64,000 nt of DNA from Nymphaea colorata (Eukaryota; Streptophyta; Magnoliopsida; Nymphaeales; Nymphaeaceae): the NCBI RefSeq assembly GCF_008831285.2, contig NC_045138.2, positions 3,390,143 to 3,454,142 of the forward strand, written 5' to 3'. The notes beneath the pieces are model-generated. The model was not told the origin of the DNA. It ran no database searches and saw nothing but the letters and a program-made list of their open reading frames with translations. The position numbers and the translations under genes were made by a program. Shown here piece by piece: positions 25,501 through 35,260 of this stretch (its first letter is position 1; the number at the start of each line of letters is the position of its first letter).

Positions 25501-25712
25501 CGTCTAGGCTTCCTATACACCTCCCACTCATGATTCTGAGAATCATTGCCAAGATCAGCCATACTGCCACTCAACTGATCAACATTAGTCCCATCACCAG
25601 CTGCACCAGGTCCAGGTGATTTAGGCTGGGAACTTGGAAACTTTGGTTTTGAGGAAGATGAAAGAACCTTTCCCACAGCCTTTCTATTGTTTTCTCTATA
25701 TGCCCCTTGCAT
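10585..25712 (-). CDS. SGS3: SUPPRESSOR OF GENE SILENCING 3 (zf-XS/XS/coiled-coil protein)
   Basis: SGS3 binds and stabilises RNA templates and works with the RNA-dependent RNA polymerase RDR6 in cytoplasmic siRNA bodies to make trans-acting and other secondary siRNAs and in antiviral silencing. Coding exons on the minus strand are 25712-24654, 11990-11696, 11551-11307, 11180-10984 and 10819-10585. They sum to 2031 nt (676 aa plus stop) and each junction keeps phase. Residues 1-250 are low-complexity, with a Trp-rich part (HEWEVYRKPRRG) and an acidic run at 196-228. The zf-XS domain follows from about 257 (WHCPACQGGPGAIDWYKGM, C259/C262, H281). XS starts near 334 (VWPPMVII) and continues in exon 2 (WIGMGNQELLDYFEGYDAKK, GPRGHRGTSILIF). 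The last three exons encode the long charged coiled coil. A 12.66-kb intron cuts the XS domain. An in-frame TGA lies 15 nt upstream of the chosen ATG, so this start is favoured. Confidence 0.94.
13018..13130. repeat. Three tandem copies of a 42-bp unit
   Basis: CTGTTGAGCCTTTGTGCCT begins at 13018, 13060 and 13102, an exact 42-bp step, with one or two substitutions between copies; the third lacks the T-rich tail. Lies in the SGS3 large intron. Confidence 0.9.
13513..13648. repeat. Direct repeat of about 54 bp with 27-bp spacer
   Basis: Two near-identical copies starting TTAAACGTTTTG (13513-13566 and 13594-13648), each ending in an AGTTTAGACTTTA-type segment, lie in the SGS3 intron. No coding content. 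Confidence 0.8.
13918..13958. repeat. 13-bp inverted repeat (ACCATGGATTTCA)
   Basis: The arms at 13918-13930 and 13946-13958 are exact reverse complements around a 15-bp loop, and a third partial copy (ACCATGGATTTG) follows at 13981-13992. It may be the end of a palindromic MITE. Confidence 0.75.
15199..15568. mobile_element. MITE-like repeat, family with TAAGTCACAT ends
   Basis: The left end is GGTGCCACATAAGTCACAT. The reverse complement of the right end reads GGCACCCTAAGTCACATGGG, giving imperfect terminal inverted repeats about 370 bp apart. The interior has several GGTACGGGTA/GGGTACAG motifs and no coding frame. Related copies lie near 22311-22690 and 59354-59695. Confidence 0.55.
16513..16533. 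repeat. (GA)n microsatellite
   Basis: A GA run in the SGS3 intron; a shorter related run lies at 16080-16104. Confidence 0.85.
16740..16900. repeat. Partial copy of AT-rich dispersed repeat
   Basis: The segment from TTATTAATTTTTTATTTATT to the CCATATTATACCC motif aligns by eye with the right half of the repeat at 54510-54850, in the same orientation. It ends just before the TIR-like sequence at 16919, so the DUF506 element may have inserted into or beside it. Confidence 0.5.
16919..18526. mobile_element. Putative gene-capturing TIR element carrying a DUF506 fragment
   Basis: The left boundary is CTTAGTTGAC (16919) and the right boundary, read in reverse complement, is CTTAGTTGTCAAGGTGG. Eight to ten terminal bases agree with the element at 4850-5870. 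The flanks are CCTACACT on the left and CCTACATA on the right, a 6/8 match consistent with an aged 8-bp target duplication. The inside is in two parts: the GC-rich DUF506 fragment (16924-17515) and about 1 kb of CCTAGGCG-rich family sequence (17513-18526). The alternative is that only 17513-18526 is the transposon, nested in an older DUF506 copy; but the sequence left of 17513 does not match CCTACATA, which favours the larger element. Confidence 0.5.
16924..17546 (+). pseudogene. DUF506 (PDDEXK-like family) gene fragment, frameshifted
   Basis: The plus-strand frame from about 16918 encodes the conserved C-terminal core of plant DUF506 proteins, a family of uncertain function assigned to the PD-(D/E)XK nuclease-like fold. 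Visible landmarks are an acidic stretch (SSLDLDFLSDNDVPADLEEL), LRRSVMIWLMEAGLNAGICK, VKWDKSGG, YEYIDVLVERDG, YVVDVDFAGEFEIARPTKQY, LAALPRVLVSRPEELRQIV and SEAAKKSMKAKGLDLP. Near 17456-17465 the frame breaks. One base fewer than expected replaces the family's PPWRK motif, and the expected WRK/YMQAKWFGPYRR tail continues in the next frame to about 17515. The N-terminal part is missing. The fragment has no intron and is much more GC-rich than the surrounding DNA. It lies antisense inside the SGS3 intron. No promoter is visible, so I call it a pseudogene fragment. It could still be transcribed. Confidence 0.85.
18922..19221 (-). repeat. 3' LTR of the retrotransposon
   Basis: Terminal TG..CA with short inverted TGATGCAA/TTGCATCA ends. 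Near-identical to 20508-20798. Contains TATATAG motifs close to the middle. Confidence 0.9.
19397..20251 (-). CDS. Internal ORF of the non-autonomous LTR element
   Basis: A 284-codon minus-strand frame lies inside the LTR element. The first 25 residues are a charged helix (RMDERLLEFKNEFKDEIKEI) resembling the N-terminal part of plant gag-like proteins. A shorter overlapping frame (20068-20556) starts in the LTR and covers the KEAKEKEKAKG segment upstream. The remainder is GC-rich and Pro/Gly/Ser-rich (APMLSLGGGGEQ, ESSPPPQITHHH) and matches no retroviral domain. It has no zinc knuckle, protease or RT motif. It may be a degraded gag or filler without selection; a real product is doubtful. Confidence 0.35.
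   Translation of the reverse strand: MDERLLEFKNEFKDEIKEILCLFLQQTQINTQSYQAFPAAKKARHIPREGVPAGALLPVYVADPTPRISTGAPMLSLGGGGEQVAPSSYRQAGISSFVGLPTREKMKTPCPAMGALSTLGPFSAQGEVWQTLPVGGGARNVVGCSVFSEEKNLVAPPSDQPPPIALPPTTERGPRESSPPPQITHHHYGWGWWAPLPLPLVSPLSLRRKGENSSCARGFGPVPFGTGSSGTRFWTRFEPVSLSLLVQGFGSGPNLISSTFFSWIRCGVAPEPSPSSRSFSEATT
20508..20798 (-). repeat. 5' LTR of the retrotransposon
   Basis: Upstream LTR relative to the minus-strand element. Its minus-strand 3' edge (20508) lies 5 bp from the tRNA-Met-type primer-binding site. Confidence 0.9.
20907..21320. repeat. GAGTCGAGCT-rich dispersed repeat (copy 1)
   Basis: Starts TAGGGCTGCTCAACGAGTCG and is filled with alternating CGAGTTGAGCT/AGCTCGACTCG motifs that could fold on themselves. 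It shares its start and vocabulary with 33196-33310 and, more distantly, with the hAT-like MITEs at 44681 and 53120. Confidence 0.55.
21955..22300 (+). pseudogene. Degenerate Ty1/copia RNase H/C-terminal pol remnant
   Basis: Plus-strand translation in shifting frames shows copia landmarks in order: an MEIVWLSQFLKHM helix, LRFDNKSTISNA around the RNase H aspartate, HCVKREFKNVDLPYV, and the C-terminal KAMHPDLSSFLANSWC. At least two frameshifts and several stops separate them. It lies antisense in the SGS3 intron. The rest of the element is not recognisable, and no LTRs were found. Confidence 0.75.
22311..22690. repeat. Divergent copy of the GTATGGGT / TAAGTCACAT repeat family
   Basis: Begins with TACGAGTATGGGTGC and ends with GTACCCGTGTGAC, resembling the ends of the repeat at 15199-15568. 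No coding content. Confidence 0.35.
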
Positions 25713-26289
25713 GGTTTTCTTTCAAGAGATGAAAAGCATAAAACAGACCTACAAAAGACAATGAACATTTTAAGGATCAACAGAAAAAATGCATAAAACA
25801 GCCCTACAAAATAATGAAATATTGTAAGGATCAAATAGTGAAGCTACATGAAGGTCAGCATGATTTCATGAATTACTGTAGAATCTTTGTTTCCCTTCAT
25901 ATCTAATCAGTGTGCAACAACACCAAACAAATTATAGAACTAGAATTCACATGAGACATAATGCAGATATTTTACGCACATTCGGAAGTTTCATACTTGA
26001 AGTTACCTTTATTGAAGCAGATGCTCAGCGAACAATATTCAAAATTATGTAACGGTTATATACGTTGAAAGGCAAAAATGATTGCTTAAATTTCACATTT
26101 ATAAATTTACCAGCCCAGGAACCAGTACCTAACCCCCTGCTTAGGAAGCCTTTTTTTAGTCCTCTAGTTAGAAAAACAAGCCATCTCAAAGCATTCTAAC
26201 TACCAAAAGAAAATAAAAAACACAAAAAGAAAAGAGAGAGGGAGAGAGAGAAGGGCGTATAGATTCAACATTGCAAGGCAAACCAGAAG

Positions 26290-26640
26290 TTGGCAAAGTT
26301 AGAACACCAGCACATTGTGGCCACCAAACAAAGAAAAACCACTACCATTACAAGGATAACCATCAGCCATTTGATGGCTGAGCCCTAGAGATCCTGCTGC
26401 TATAAACAACAGAAACATCAAAGAGGACACCCCACCGAAGTCTATGAACGTTGAGTGAAGCTCCCCTGAAGAAGATGTCATTCCTAGCTAACCCAACCGT
26501 CCTCCATGTTGCAAGTAACCAACACCTCCATAATAGATGTGTCTTCTTGAAACAACGAAAGTCTTCAGGCCCTATAAACACATCCCTAATAACTGAAACT
26601 ATTTCTCACCACCAATCCTGGTGATCCCCAAGTGCTGAGA
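26290..26640 (-). pseudogene. LINE reverse-transcriptase C-terminal (zf-RVT region) fragment
   Basis: The minus-strand frame contains LLWRCWLLATWRTVGLARND followed by IFFRG. It matches the Trp-rich 'W..W..RN..F' pattern at the C-terminus of plant non-LTR retrotransposon polyproteins. There are stops on both sides and no RT core. It lies in the same orientation as SGS3, in its probable 5'UTR intron. Confidence 0.6.
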
Positions 26641-28315
26641 GAGAGAGAGACTGGCACAAACAAGGAATCAGCATGACAAGATTACAACCTATTAGAAGTT
26701 ACTGAATATACAGTCAATTGTGTTCCAAACAAATTAAAGCAAAGAAGACCTAAAACCAGCTCACATGAAACAAGAACGGGAAGACGAAGAAGAGAGACAA
26801 AGAGAAGATTTGACATTATTGCTTTCCCACTAGAATTTTAAAAAAAAAAAAAAGGTTGAGAGTTGAGAATATGCCTATCTTCATTCCATCGCACTTAAAC
26901 ATCGATACAAAAGTAAGTATAATTGTGAACTTAAAGGATGCCTCGTGCTTATTATGTATCATTTGGACTATAAAATGCTTTGTTTTCTTGTTTTTCTGGC
27001 TGTTATGCTTGTCTAAGGGCCATCCCTTTCGAACACAAGAGGACAGTGTTGTCTTCCACCGTAACATAACCATTCAATGACCGCATAAACACGCCCTTCG
27101 ATTGAGTTCACTGCTTAAATTCTATAAAGAAAGGAACAAAGTAAAAAAATGTAAATTTATCAGCACATAAAATTTTAATAACAAGATAAATCCACACGTT
27201 CCTGCCAAAATCGGATTCTCAGTGACCCATGCGAAACGCACTAGAGGCTCATGAGATGGGGATGAGTGCCGGCCCGCGGTCGGCCTCATCAAAATCACAA
27301 GAAAATATGGTCTCCTCGATGGGCCAATACCCATTAAAAAAGGGAAGCACATCGAGCAAGTGAACCTTGAAGGGTAGTGTAGTCTTTTCTCGCCAGATAA
27401 GAAAAAAGGCAAGGATAAAATAAATCAGCTCGACAAGGCCCCCAATAGGCCCATTACTGAACCATCAGGTGGCCGTGCAAATGACGAGAGAGAAGGGGAA
27501 GATAACCATACCCTTGTTGGGTGCCTAAAAGGTGTACAGAGAAACTGGTTTAAGGACAAGAACGTCGTCGCTAAGCATCTCGCAAACGAAATAATAGTTC
27601 ATTCGACACGAAAAAAGCAAAACGAAGAAATAAGAATAAACAGTCGTAACATCATCTGCTGCTCTGCATAAAAAACATCCATCTATCAGGTACTGGGCAT
27701 TTAAACTCTAATTGCGGTTTCGATCAAAGTTATGCTTCTATCGTATACAAAATAATCCGAGATAGGAAACAAGCTGTCCAGAGCACATGTACTTCACAAA
27801 TTTTTAACGCGACATTCTGGAAAAGGTAAAAGGAAAAACGGGAACAAACAGAGATACACGCGGAACAAGAAAACCAGAAGACCGTTGAGAAAAATCTAAT
27901 CTAACGGAAATTCAGGAGAGCACACCAGAGCGACTAATAGGAAATGCATGAGAATTGAGATCGACCAGAAGAAGAAGCGCACTAAAACGCTTGTCAAGGT
28001 TTTCAAAAAGGACCCACAATCAAACCATAGCACTCGAACCATCGTAAACAAAAGCAAGAAAACTCATGAAGCAACCGGCGCAACGACCAGCTCCAACAAC
28101 GAATCTCCATAGACTCGATCTCACTGCAACGGAGAAACTCGGAATGAAATGGGTATTCCCGCACCCAAACAATCATGACTCGTCTAATCCTGTGATTAAG
28201 ACACTTCCCGCCAAAATCAAGAATTCACAAAGACAAATAGAAGAAAAATAAAGAGACGGCATCAATCCACGAGTGGAAAGAATGTGAAGAAAGAATATAT
28301 GCAGAAAATACAAAC

Positions 28316-28420
28316 CCTCGGCCACGCTTCGGCGGGAACCGTCGTTCCTCGCTCTTGCCAGCAGCGAAAAGAGAGTGCGAGAGAGAGAGAGTGTGTGGGG
28401 AAGCAAAAATAGACGGTGTG
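28316..28420 (-). promoter_or_regulatory. Candidate SGS3 first (non-coding) exon and start region
   Basis: A GC-richer block ends in a possible donor (28315/28314) and is preceded on the minus strand by a CT-rich run (the GA run at 28375-28393 on the plus strand), typical of plant 5' leaders. The assignment is inference. Confidence 0.35.
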
Positions 28421-28769
28421 ATCCCCGCGACACTTATGGGACGAAGTTGGCAGTGGTCAGTACGTGTGACATAATGACCGAAACGCCCATTCTCAGTGTT
28501 CTGCCCATGCCTCGACTCCTTTTCCCGGTGATGATACCTTTCAACTTCCGGTGTGACATAAACGTCCACAATATTTTGGTCTTGCAGTGTATTCACAAGC
28601 ATAATGTGGGATTATTTCCTTCGTTTTTATATTATATCACAAAAATAACTATAAAATCGTGAACAGCAATGTGTGTGTGTGTGTGCGCGCGCGCGTATAT
28701 TCAAGTGAAATTAATAAAATTAATCTTAAAATATGACATCATTTTCAAGCTTTTTTCTTTCATACTCAT

Positions 28770-28800
<31 letters not shown>
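28770..28800. repeat. (TA)n microsatellite
   Basis: Uninterrupted AT dinucleotides about 100 bp downstream of a TG/CG run (28671-28695). Confidence 0.9.
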
Positions 28801-28802
<2 letters not shown>

Positions 28803-29720
28803 ATGGCTAGTTTTAGTTTCATCCAGCATGTGATTCATCATAACGGGCGATTAATTGAAAAACAACGGAAAAAATCATTATTTTCATCGTTTATTATTAA
28901 TTCATGCTTTTTTTTTATTTTTTTATCAATCATTTATATGCTGCGCTTCAGATATGTGGTTCTGACTAAAGGGTTTGGTGACTTTTTGAATGGTTAAAAT
29001 TATCATTCACTTACTTACTCATATATATATATATATATATATTAGAGTCATGATACTTTAAACTTTAAAATAACGTTTATAAAATAATACAGAAAAAATG
29101 TAATGTACTTTTAAAGAAATAACTGATTATACCAACTTGGAAATGAGATTGGTTGATAACAATTGTCAATATGCGTGTCAAAAGGTGAATAGTTTTACTA
29201 TAATTGGTGCAAATAATATTATAATAGGCTTTCTGGAATAGGCATTTTGTTTCAGTTTTTTCTTCTCCTTCTTAAAATGAATAGCCAAACCAAAAATTTG
29301 AAACTATTTAATGTAAATTTATTAGCTCGGCTCCTATTTTAAGTCCTATTATATAGTTTTGAATACACTCAACATAGTCTGTCATGCTATGAATATTGAT
29401 TGGACATGAAAATAAAATAAATGTAGAAAGATTTGAGCCTGAAAAGATGAAGGCTACAACATGTATATCATAACTTTAAATAAAAAATAATTTTTTTACA
29501 TGCATTGAATTCAGCGTATGTTAATAACACCACATTTAATCATATGTTTATATCATATGGTAATTAATCTCAAACAAATATTTTTGTACAATTCTAAGCT
29601 TGTTTACTTGTTTTTTAAGACAATATATCTCCTCGATACACCTGCTAATCAAATGTAAGCATCTTGTTCATATGGTAAGCATGATTAATGTCTTTAGCCT
29701 TGCGTTAATGTTTCCTGTAA

Positions 29721-29916
29721 ATAGAGGCAGAGGAGGAGCTGGCAGGGGCCATGGGCATCGCCTCTCAATTTAGGAAAAAAATAAATGATGCATATATTTT
29801 TGAAAATTTGTTATTTGGCGTACGTAAAAATTATAAAAAAAGAAAAAATATTTTTTTTTTGAAAATATTATCCAATCACCTTAAAAAAATATGGCCTTGC
29901 GCCTGCCCGTAAAGAT
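29721..29916. repeat. hAT-MITE-like remnant ('GAGGAGCTGGCAGGGGCC' type)
   Basis: A short AT-rich core lies between a GAGGAGCTGGCAGGGGCC start and a GGCCTTGCGCCTGCCC end. The layout resembles the common plant repeats starting GGGGCGGAGCCAGG and ending in GGCC/GCCC. Similar units lie at 30195-30395 and 31571-31752. Confidence 0.4.
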
Positions 29917-30194
29917 CATAAATGCACCGAAACCAATTTGACATGAATTTGACGGTACCATGTGTGGACCTTTGATAATTTTTAATATATTAAAAGTTTT
30001 TAGATGTAAGTTCATGGTTTAATTCTTTGTAGAAATTTTCATTAGCAAATCAACTAATTAAAAATTGGCCGTTGATCGGCAGATTAACCTACTGATTAAA
30101 TTCCCCAGGCCAGTTTTTACAATATTGTGTGGTGGCTCAGAGACTTTTCAGCTGAATCACTTGAGCCGGAATAGTGGCTACACATACCAATATG

Positions 30195-30395
30195 AAGCAG
30201 GGGGGCTGAGCTAGGATTTTTTTTCTTTCAAAGAGTGGGTCAAACTGTCCAATCCCAGATTCGAGTAGGCCAAACTGAATTTAATTTAAAAAATACATTA
30301 CACAATTAAACTTTTTTAATTTTTCAATGTATTTTTGTTTTCAATTAGTTGGGGTTGGGTCATAGCCTAAGGTGCCTCCCTCCCTCCACCCATGA
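30195..30395. repeat. hAT-MITE-like repeat ('GGGGGGCTGAGCTAGGATTTT')
   Basis: Starts GGGGGGCTGAGCTAGGATTT, has an AT-rich interior and ends GGTTGGGTCATAGCCTAAGG then a TCCC run. Same arrangement as 31571-31752. Confidence 0.45.
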
Positions 30396-31570
30396 ATATG
30401 AGTGCCCAACGCTCATAGCAGTCCAATCTGAGTTGATTTGGTTTAATGGCATCCACAACTGTGAATGGTGGCGCAAGTGATGATCGATTGCTTTGTTTTA
30501 ATGACATTTAGACTTATTCTCAAGGAAAGTCTTCTTTTATTTAAATTTTGTATAAAGGTAGATAGACCCTTGGATGAATAGCACTATTCTAAAGCTTCAT
30601 AGTTACGGCTTGTCGACGATTTATTGTGGGATTTGTGGAAACCCTCGATGCTGCACAAATAAAATAACCTTGAAAAGTCAGTAGGTTATTATTGAGTGTA
30701 TAAAAAAAGATAAATGGTTGAAAAAAAAAAACAAAGAAAAAAATATAAATTAGTATTAAATAACGATAGTGTTAATCATTTTTTTTGTTTTTATTTATTT
30801 TTAACCGTTTATTATGTTGGCCAGACAGTCTTGATTAGACTGCTGGACAATTCTAAAACTAAACCATTATTCAATATATATATATAGTGTTAAAATTTGT
30901 AACAAAAAAAAAACTGAAAAGCACAAAAAAACAAGTACAGTCACGATTTTAACATACAAGTTTTGGATATGTCATTACTTCCCATGAGAGGGAGAGAGAT
31001 TCTGTGAAACAAGAGGGCGTCATCCGTAATTTCACAAGTGAGATTGAAGGGAAATGCTGGGGGTGGCGCGGTCGTAATAGTATAGATTTCATATTGGGCA
31101 AAGTGGAAAAGAGACGGAGGGGAGACGGGCCGTACAGGTGGGTCCGTGCGGACGGGATCGTCCCATTTACTTGGTGCCCAAGGACGACGGAACGGCGGAT
31201 TAAAAAGAAAAAAAAATCAAAAGTGGGACGCCGGCGAGTAGCCCTAGAGGCTTACTTACTGAACCCAAATATGAGTTGAACTAACTTAAGATCAAACCTT
31301 TTCATGTATTCTTGTTGGATTTATTTCTGGGTCCGTCAGGAGCTGGATTGACAGTCATTTTCAAAAACTGAATACCGAATCTATATTTGAATCGATACGC
31401 CGGGACCAGATCAACATTTGAACTAATATGCGGTTTTATATGGTAATATATTGGGCCACATTTTGCATTTACTTTCTCAATTATCCTTCAATTAATACAA
31501 AAAGTTAATGGCAAACTACTTCAACTGCTTTCCTTTCCTTTGATATGTAGTAGAGAGAGTGGATATGGTA

Positions 31571-31752
31571 CATAGGGGTTGGAGCTAGAGCCAGAATTTT
31601 TTCATAAGGTGGGTCGAATTAAAGTTTTTAAATTTTGATTTCAAAATTTTTATATAGTACAAGTTAAATTTTCTAAAATTTACATGTAAACTTTTTTTTT
31701 TTTAATTTTGAGGTGGGGCCAGGGCCCATGCGCCCCCCCCTTGGCACTGGCA
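31571..31752. repeat. hAT-MITE-like repeat ('TAGGGGTTGGAGCTAGAGCC')
   Basis: Starts TAGGGGTTGGAGCTAGAGCC, has an AT-rich core and ends GGTGGGGCCAGGGCCCATGC then a C run. Terminal AGGGG/CCCCT symmetry suggests a small hAT-type element. Confidence 0.5.
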
Positions 31753-33128
31753 CGTGATTCAGATTACGTAAGTCGTAGCTTATTCATCCTTGGATTTGAA
31801 TAATCAAAATAAGCTAAAATAGGCACTCAGATTTGGTAACAATTTGCTAAAGTTGCGAGTGTCAATCTGATTTGCTTTGCTTTGTTGGATCTTATTAGGA
31901 TTCACATCATTGGATCCATATCTAGATCAAATTTTGATTAAAATGGACATGCTAAGATTTATAAATCTTGTCATAGTAATGGCCATATACGTCATGTTCG
32001 TTTTCAGCTTCATCTTGCATGATCTTAGTTATATTTGGTGGAATCAAGGTGAATATGGGTTTCTTAGATTTTTTATTTAGGTTTAGATGTAACAAGAACT
32101 CGGCCATATCCGTTCTCATGTGAACAGTTCATATGATCACTTTCTTATGCATCACACAGCAAGAAAAAAATATGCATTATTCCATATGAAGGCGTGTAAA
32201 CTGCGTTTAGTATCCACGGATATCCAGTTGGAGGTGATCATAAGCAAGTATATAAGAAACATTTTTAGAACAGTTCCTGTCATAAAACTCAAAAATGCAT
32301 ATTTGATTTTATATGGCCACACAGTAATTGCACAAACTTTTACTATTGAAGCTATGTTTTCCATCGGCTTGCTTCCCTTCTAAGCTTTCCTAAGGTGAAG
32401 AAAGTAAGTTTCTTCATGAAATAAAAATAAGTACGTCACATCAAATGGGTATCTTGGCTTGTTCTTTCTCCTCTGTCCCTTTCCTTCTCTTTCTCTCATC
32501 TTTTCCTTTCCTTTCCTCCCAAGCATCGTTCTTCATCATTGTCCACTGCATGAACCTCCCGTTCTTCATATTTCTGTCTTCCTTCTTCTTTTTCTACTTT
32601 CTTCTGCAGCTTCTTGTTCGTTTCTTCGTTTTCTCTTGCTTCTTCATTGCTGGCATGGCTTTCTTTTGGCTTTCGTGTGAAATGGAGTAGGTATTGAGAG
32701 CCGCTAGAAGTTCAAATCTGAAGCCTTGAGATACAGAAAAGTCGTTTAACGTGAAAATGTTGAGATTGTAGGCCTTTTGAGAACCTACTGCATAAACCAC
32801 ACAGGTCTCTCATCTTTGGCGTCTAACCTAGAGGCTACAAAGGAATTGCAAATGTGAATAGGCAACAAAGTTTTTAATTGCTTTCTTTTGTTCGTGCCTT
32901 CCCCACTAGTGCCAAAAGTTTGACCCAAAACAGATGAAATCTTCCCAAAAATTTGACAGAGACTACATATATACCTAACTTGGTTGGGAGGGAAGGCGAT
33001 TCTTTTCTTTTTAGATAAGAAAATGTGACTCTTTCTCCCATACCTTTCATCCAAAAGCGAGAACACTTAGAAATTTTTTTAAAGAAACACCCATTTATAG
33101 GTGGTATAACAAAAACACGCTTGGCTTT

Positions 33129-33198
33129 GAATTTCTTTCATTTGACTGCAAGAAGAGTAGCGCGAATTTCTTTCATTTGACTGCAAGAAGAGTAGCGC
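33129..33198. repeat. Exact 35-bp tandem duplication
   Basis: The unit starting GAATTTCTTTCATTTGACTG and ending AGTAGCGC occurs twice in a row (33129-33163 and 33164-33198) with no visible mismatch, so the duplication is recent. It abuts the GAGTCGAG-type repeat at 33196. Confidence 0.9.
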
Positions 33199-33310
33199 TG
33201 CACAACAAGCCGAGCCAACTCGGGCTCGACTCGAACTCGCTCAAAAGATCACTCAAAAGAACGACTCGTGCTTGACTAATTTATAAACAAGCCGTGTTCC
33301 AGCTTTGACG
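33196..33310. repeat. GAGTCGAGCT-rich dispersed repeat (copy 2, short)
   Basis: Starts GCGCTGCACAACAAGCCGAG and continues with CTCGGGCTCGACTCG motifs, related to 20907-21320. Confidence 0.5.
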
Positions 33311-34231
33311 CTTTTTGTCAAACTGACGTCCAAAGGATTAATGAAAGTTAAATTAGCAACCAAAGAATAGTAGGGGTCCCACACACACATATAACATATA
33401 AAGATTTATGACATACGCAAACGTGAGATTGATTGTGAACCGGCCAACCGATCAAATTGATTAATATGTAATTCATAAAATAAAAAAAATAAAGGTAAAT
33501 TTTTACAAGTGATACTTCATTTAAAGCAGTTTATATGTGATACCGTGTAAACAATCAATAAAGGTGATCAGAGCATTCATAAATCAATTTATATAGACTT
33601 TTTAATTATTTATTCTACAAGTTTCAAGAACCATATACATGCAAGTATATTCTGGTTAATTTTCTTATGAAAAGTTTACGGGGAAATCTATCGCACAAGA
33701 TTGCGGCGGATAAGGTCAAGTTTCCACAGATAGACATGGGTTGTAATCGTACAAGAAGTGCTATTTAGGGCCTTGAGAAAATCAAAGAATATGAAAAACA
33801 AGGTAGGAGGAAAGGCTTCACAAGGTATCATTTTTCTTGGGCAAGAAATATATAATTAGGAGAATTTTTGCTATGCATTTGAGAGGAGTCCAAGTCACAA
33901 CATCATTTTACACCTGCATGCTATAATTTTGTTACCAAGGTCGGAGTTGACTGCTTGATTCGGTTGAGTTCTAAAATAACCTGAATCAGGCGAGTCAAGC
34001 CTAGTCAGGCCGATGAGGCCAAGTCAAGAGCGAGTCAGGGGTGAGCCGGGCCAACCTTTCTGCAAAGGTCGTGATCATTAGGTATGCATTGGTTATATTC
34101 CTTAATGAATTTCCAGTACAGTTCACCACATTCGATCCAAGTTTCTCAATCAAATTGAATCTGCTCCGAAGAGTTCCTTATGGCAGGATTGCAAGGACAA
34201 TCTCAAAGTGCCAGCTAATGAAATTCTAATC

Positions 34232-34590
34232 ATAGTTAGGAAAAACTTTTTGGAATTTTAAACGCCTAGATTTTTGACTGGTATAATATAGCAAGTCGAA
34301 AAAAAACAGGAAAAAAGGAAAATAGGGTAAATTAAAAATAAAATTAAAAATGAGGAAAAAATAAAATAAGTGAGAAACAAACATCACAAAATAAGTAGAT
34401 TTGCAAAAAATAAAAATTAGAAAATGAAAAAAGAAACTGTTTGGCATTAAAAAAACGTGAATAAAATGAAAAAAGAGGGATAAATGTCATTTTAAACTTG
34501 TTTTTTGCGTTTTTTTCATTTTAACGTTTAAAAGTTTTAAACAACAAATTTATTTATCGTATTTTTTTTTGCCTTTTTTGTGATTATAAT
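34232..34590 (+). repeat. AT-rich dispersed repeat, copy A
   Basis: Contains, in order, GGTATAATATAG, AAACAAACATCACAAAATAA, TTTGCAAAAAATAAAAATTA, CTGTTTGGCATTAAA and a poly-T tail region. The same order is found at 50990-51290 and, reversed, at 54510-54850. No coding frame. Confidence 0.7.
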
Positions 34591-35225
34591 TCCAACAAAT
34601 GGTGTCATGGATCAATGCCCTCAAATCAGTCAACCGCACAGGGTTTTCATGGCATTTGTGTGGCTGCTAAAGTCTGTCGTTCTTTACTTCCTCCGGACAT
34701 GGAATGGCTTCCAAAAGAGTGTTTATTTATGCGGTAAAGGGGCATTCTTCTGGAGCAAGCCTGACAAGGCACAAACACGACACTCTAAAGAGGCAGGGAT
34801 TTCAACTTCCCAGCGGAAGTGAACTTTGATGTAATGGAGAGGAGAGCATCGACCTACCAAACTGCTTTTGTAATTGGTACTGCCCTTCCTTTCCTGCAAG
34901 AACTGTTCAGTAGGGTTCGCCGGTAGTCTTTGTCCGGAGACAAGCAGTTATAAGAGACGTCATGACTGGGAGCCTTTTGTTTGCTGGTGTTACAGAGGTG
35001 GCCACTTCCTGTACAAGGTTTGGTTATTTACAACCTGGTGGTGCGTACGGTCGACGAAGAATAATATTGTTTATAGAGGACGGAAAATAGCCATCTCATT
35101 CGTTAAATAGTCTTATTCTTCCCTTGGGGGCAAAGCCCGCTATACCCTTACTTTACTGTGATTATGTTAACATACTCTTCTTCATTCTTTTAGCCTCCCA
35201 AACTCATTGCTAGGAGGCTCCTAAC

Positions 35226-35228
<3 letters not shown>

Positions 35229-35258
<30 letters not shown>
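35229..35258. repeat. (TA)n microsatellite
   Basis: A pure TA run of about 30 bp. Confidence 0.9.

Positions 35259-35260
<2 letters not shown>

Larger units (their letters stand above)
25713..28440 (-). other. Probable SGS3 5'UTR intron and promoter-proximal region
   Basis: Upstream of the SGS3 ATG a CT-rich tract ends in AAG|AAAACC (exon edge about 25718), a good acceptor candidate. The nearest GC-richer, exon-like stretch with a GGG|TTTGT-type donor is at about 28316-28390. The intron would be about 2.6 kb. It contains a LINE fragment (26290-26640) and otherwise unrecognised sequence. RNA evidence would be needed to confirm it. Confidence 0.45.

Noticed and set aside
32445-32690. 81-codon Phe/Ser/Leu-rich frame that looks like a small membrane protein
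   Set aside because: The sequence is a TTC/TCT-rich low-complexity stretch. An overlapping frame is equally open, and there is no family match or splice context.
34580-35110. Adjacent frames of 80 and 78 codons on the plus strand
   Set aside because: No recognisable family, no consistent codon use and no plausible splice junction joining them.
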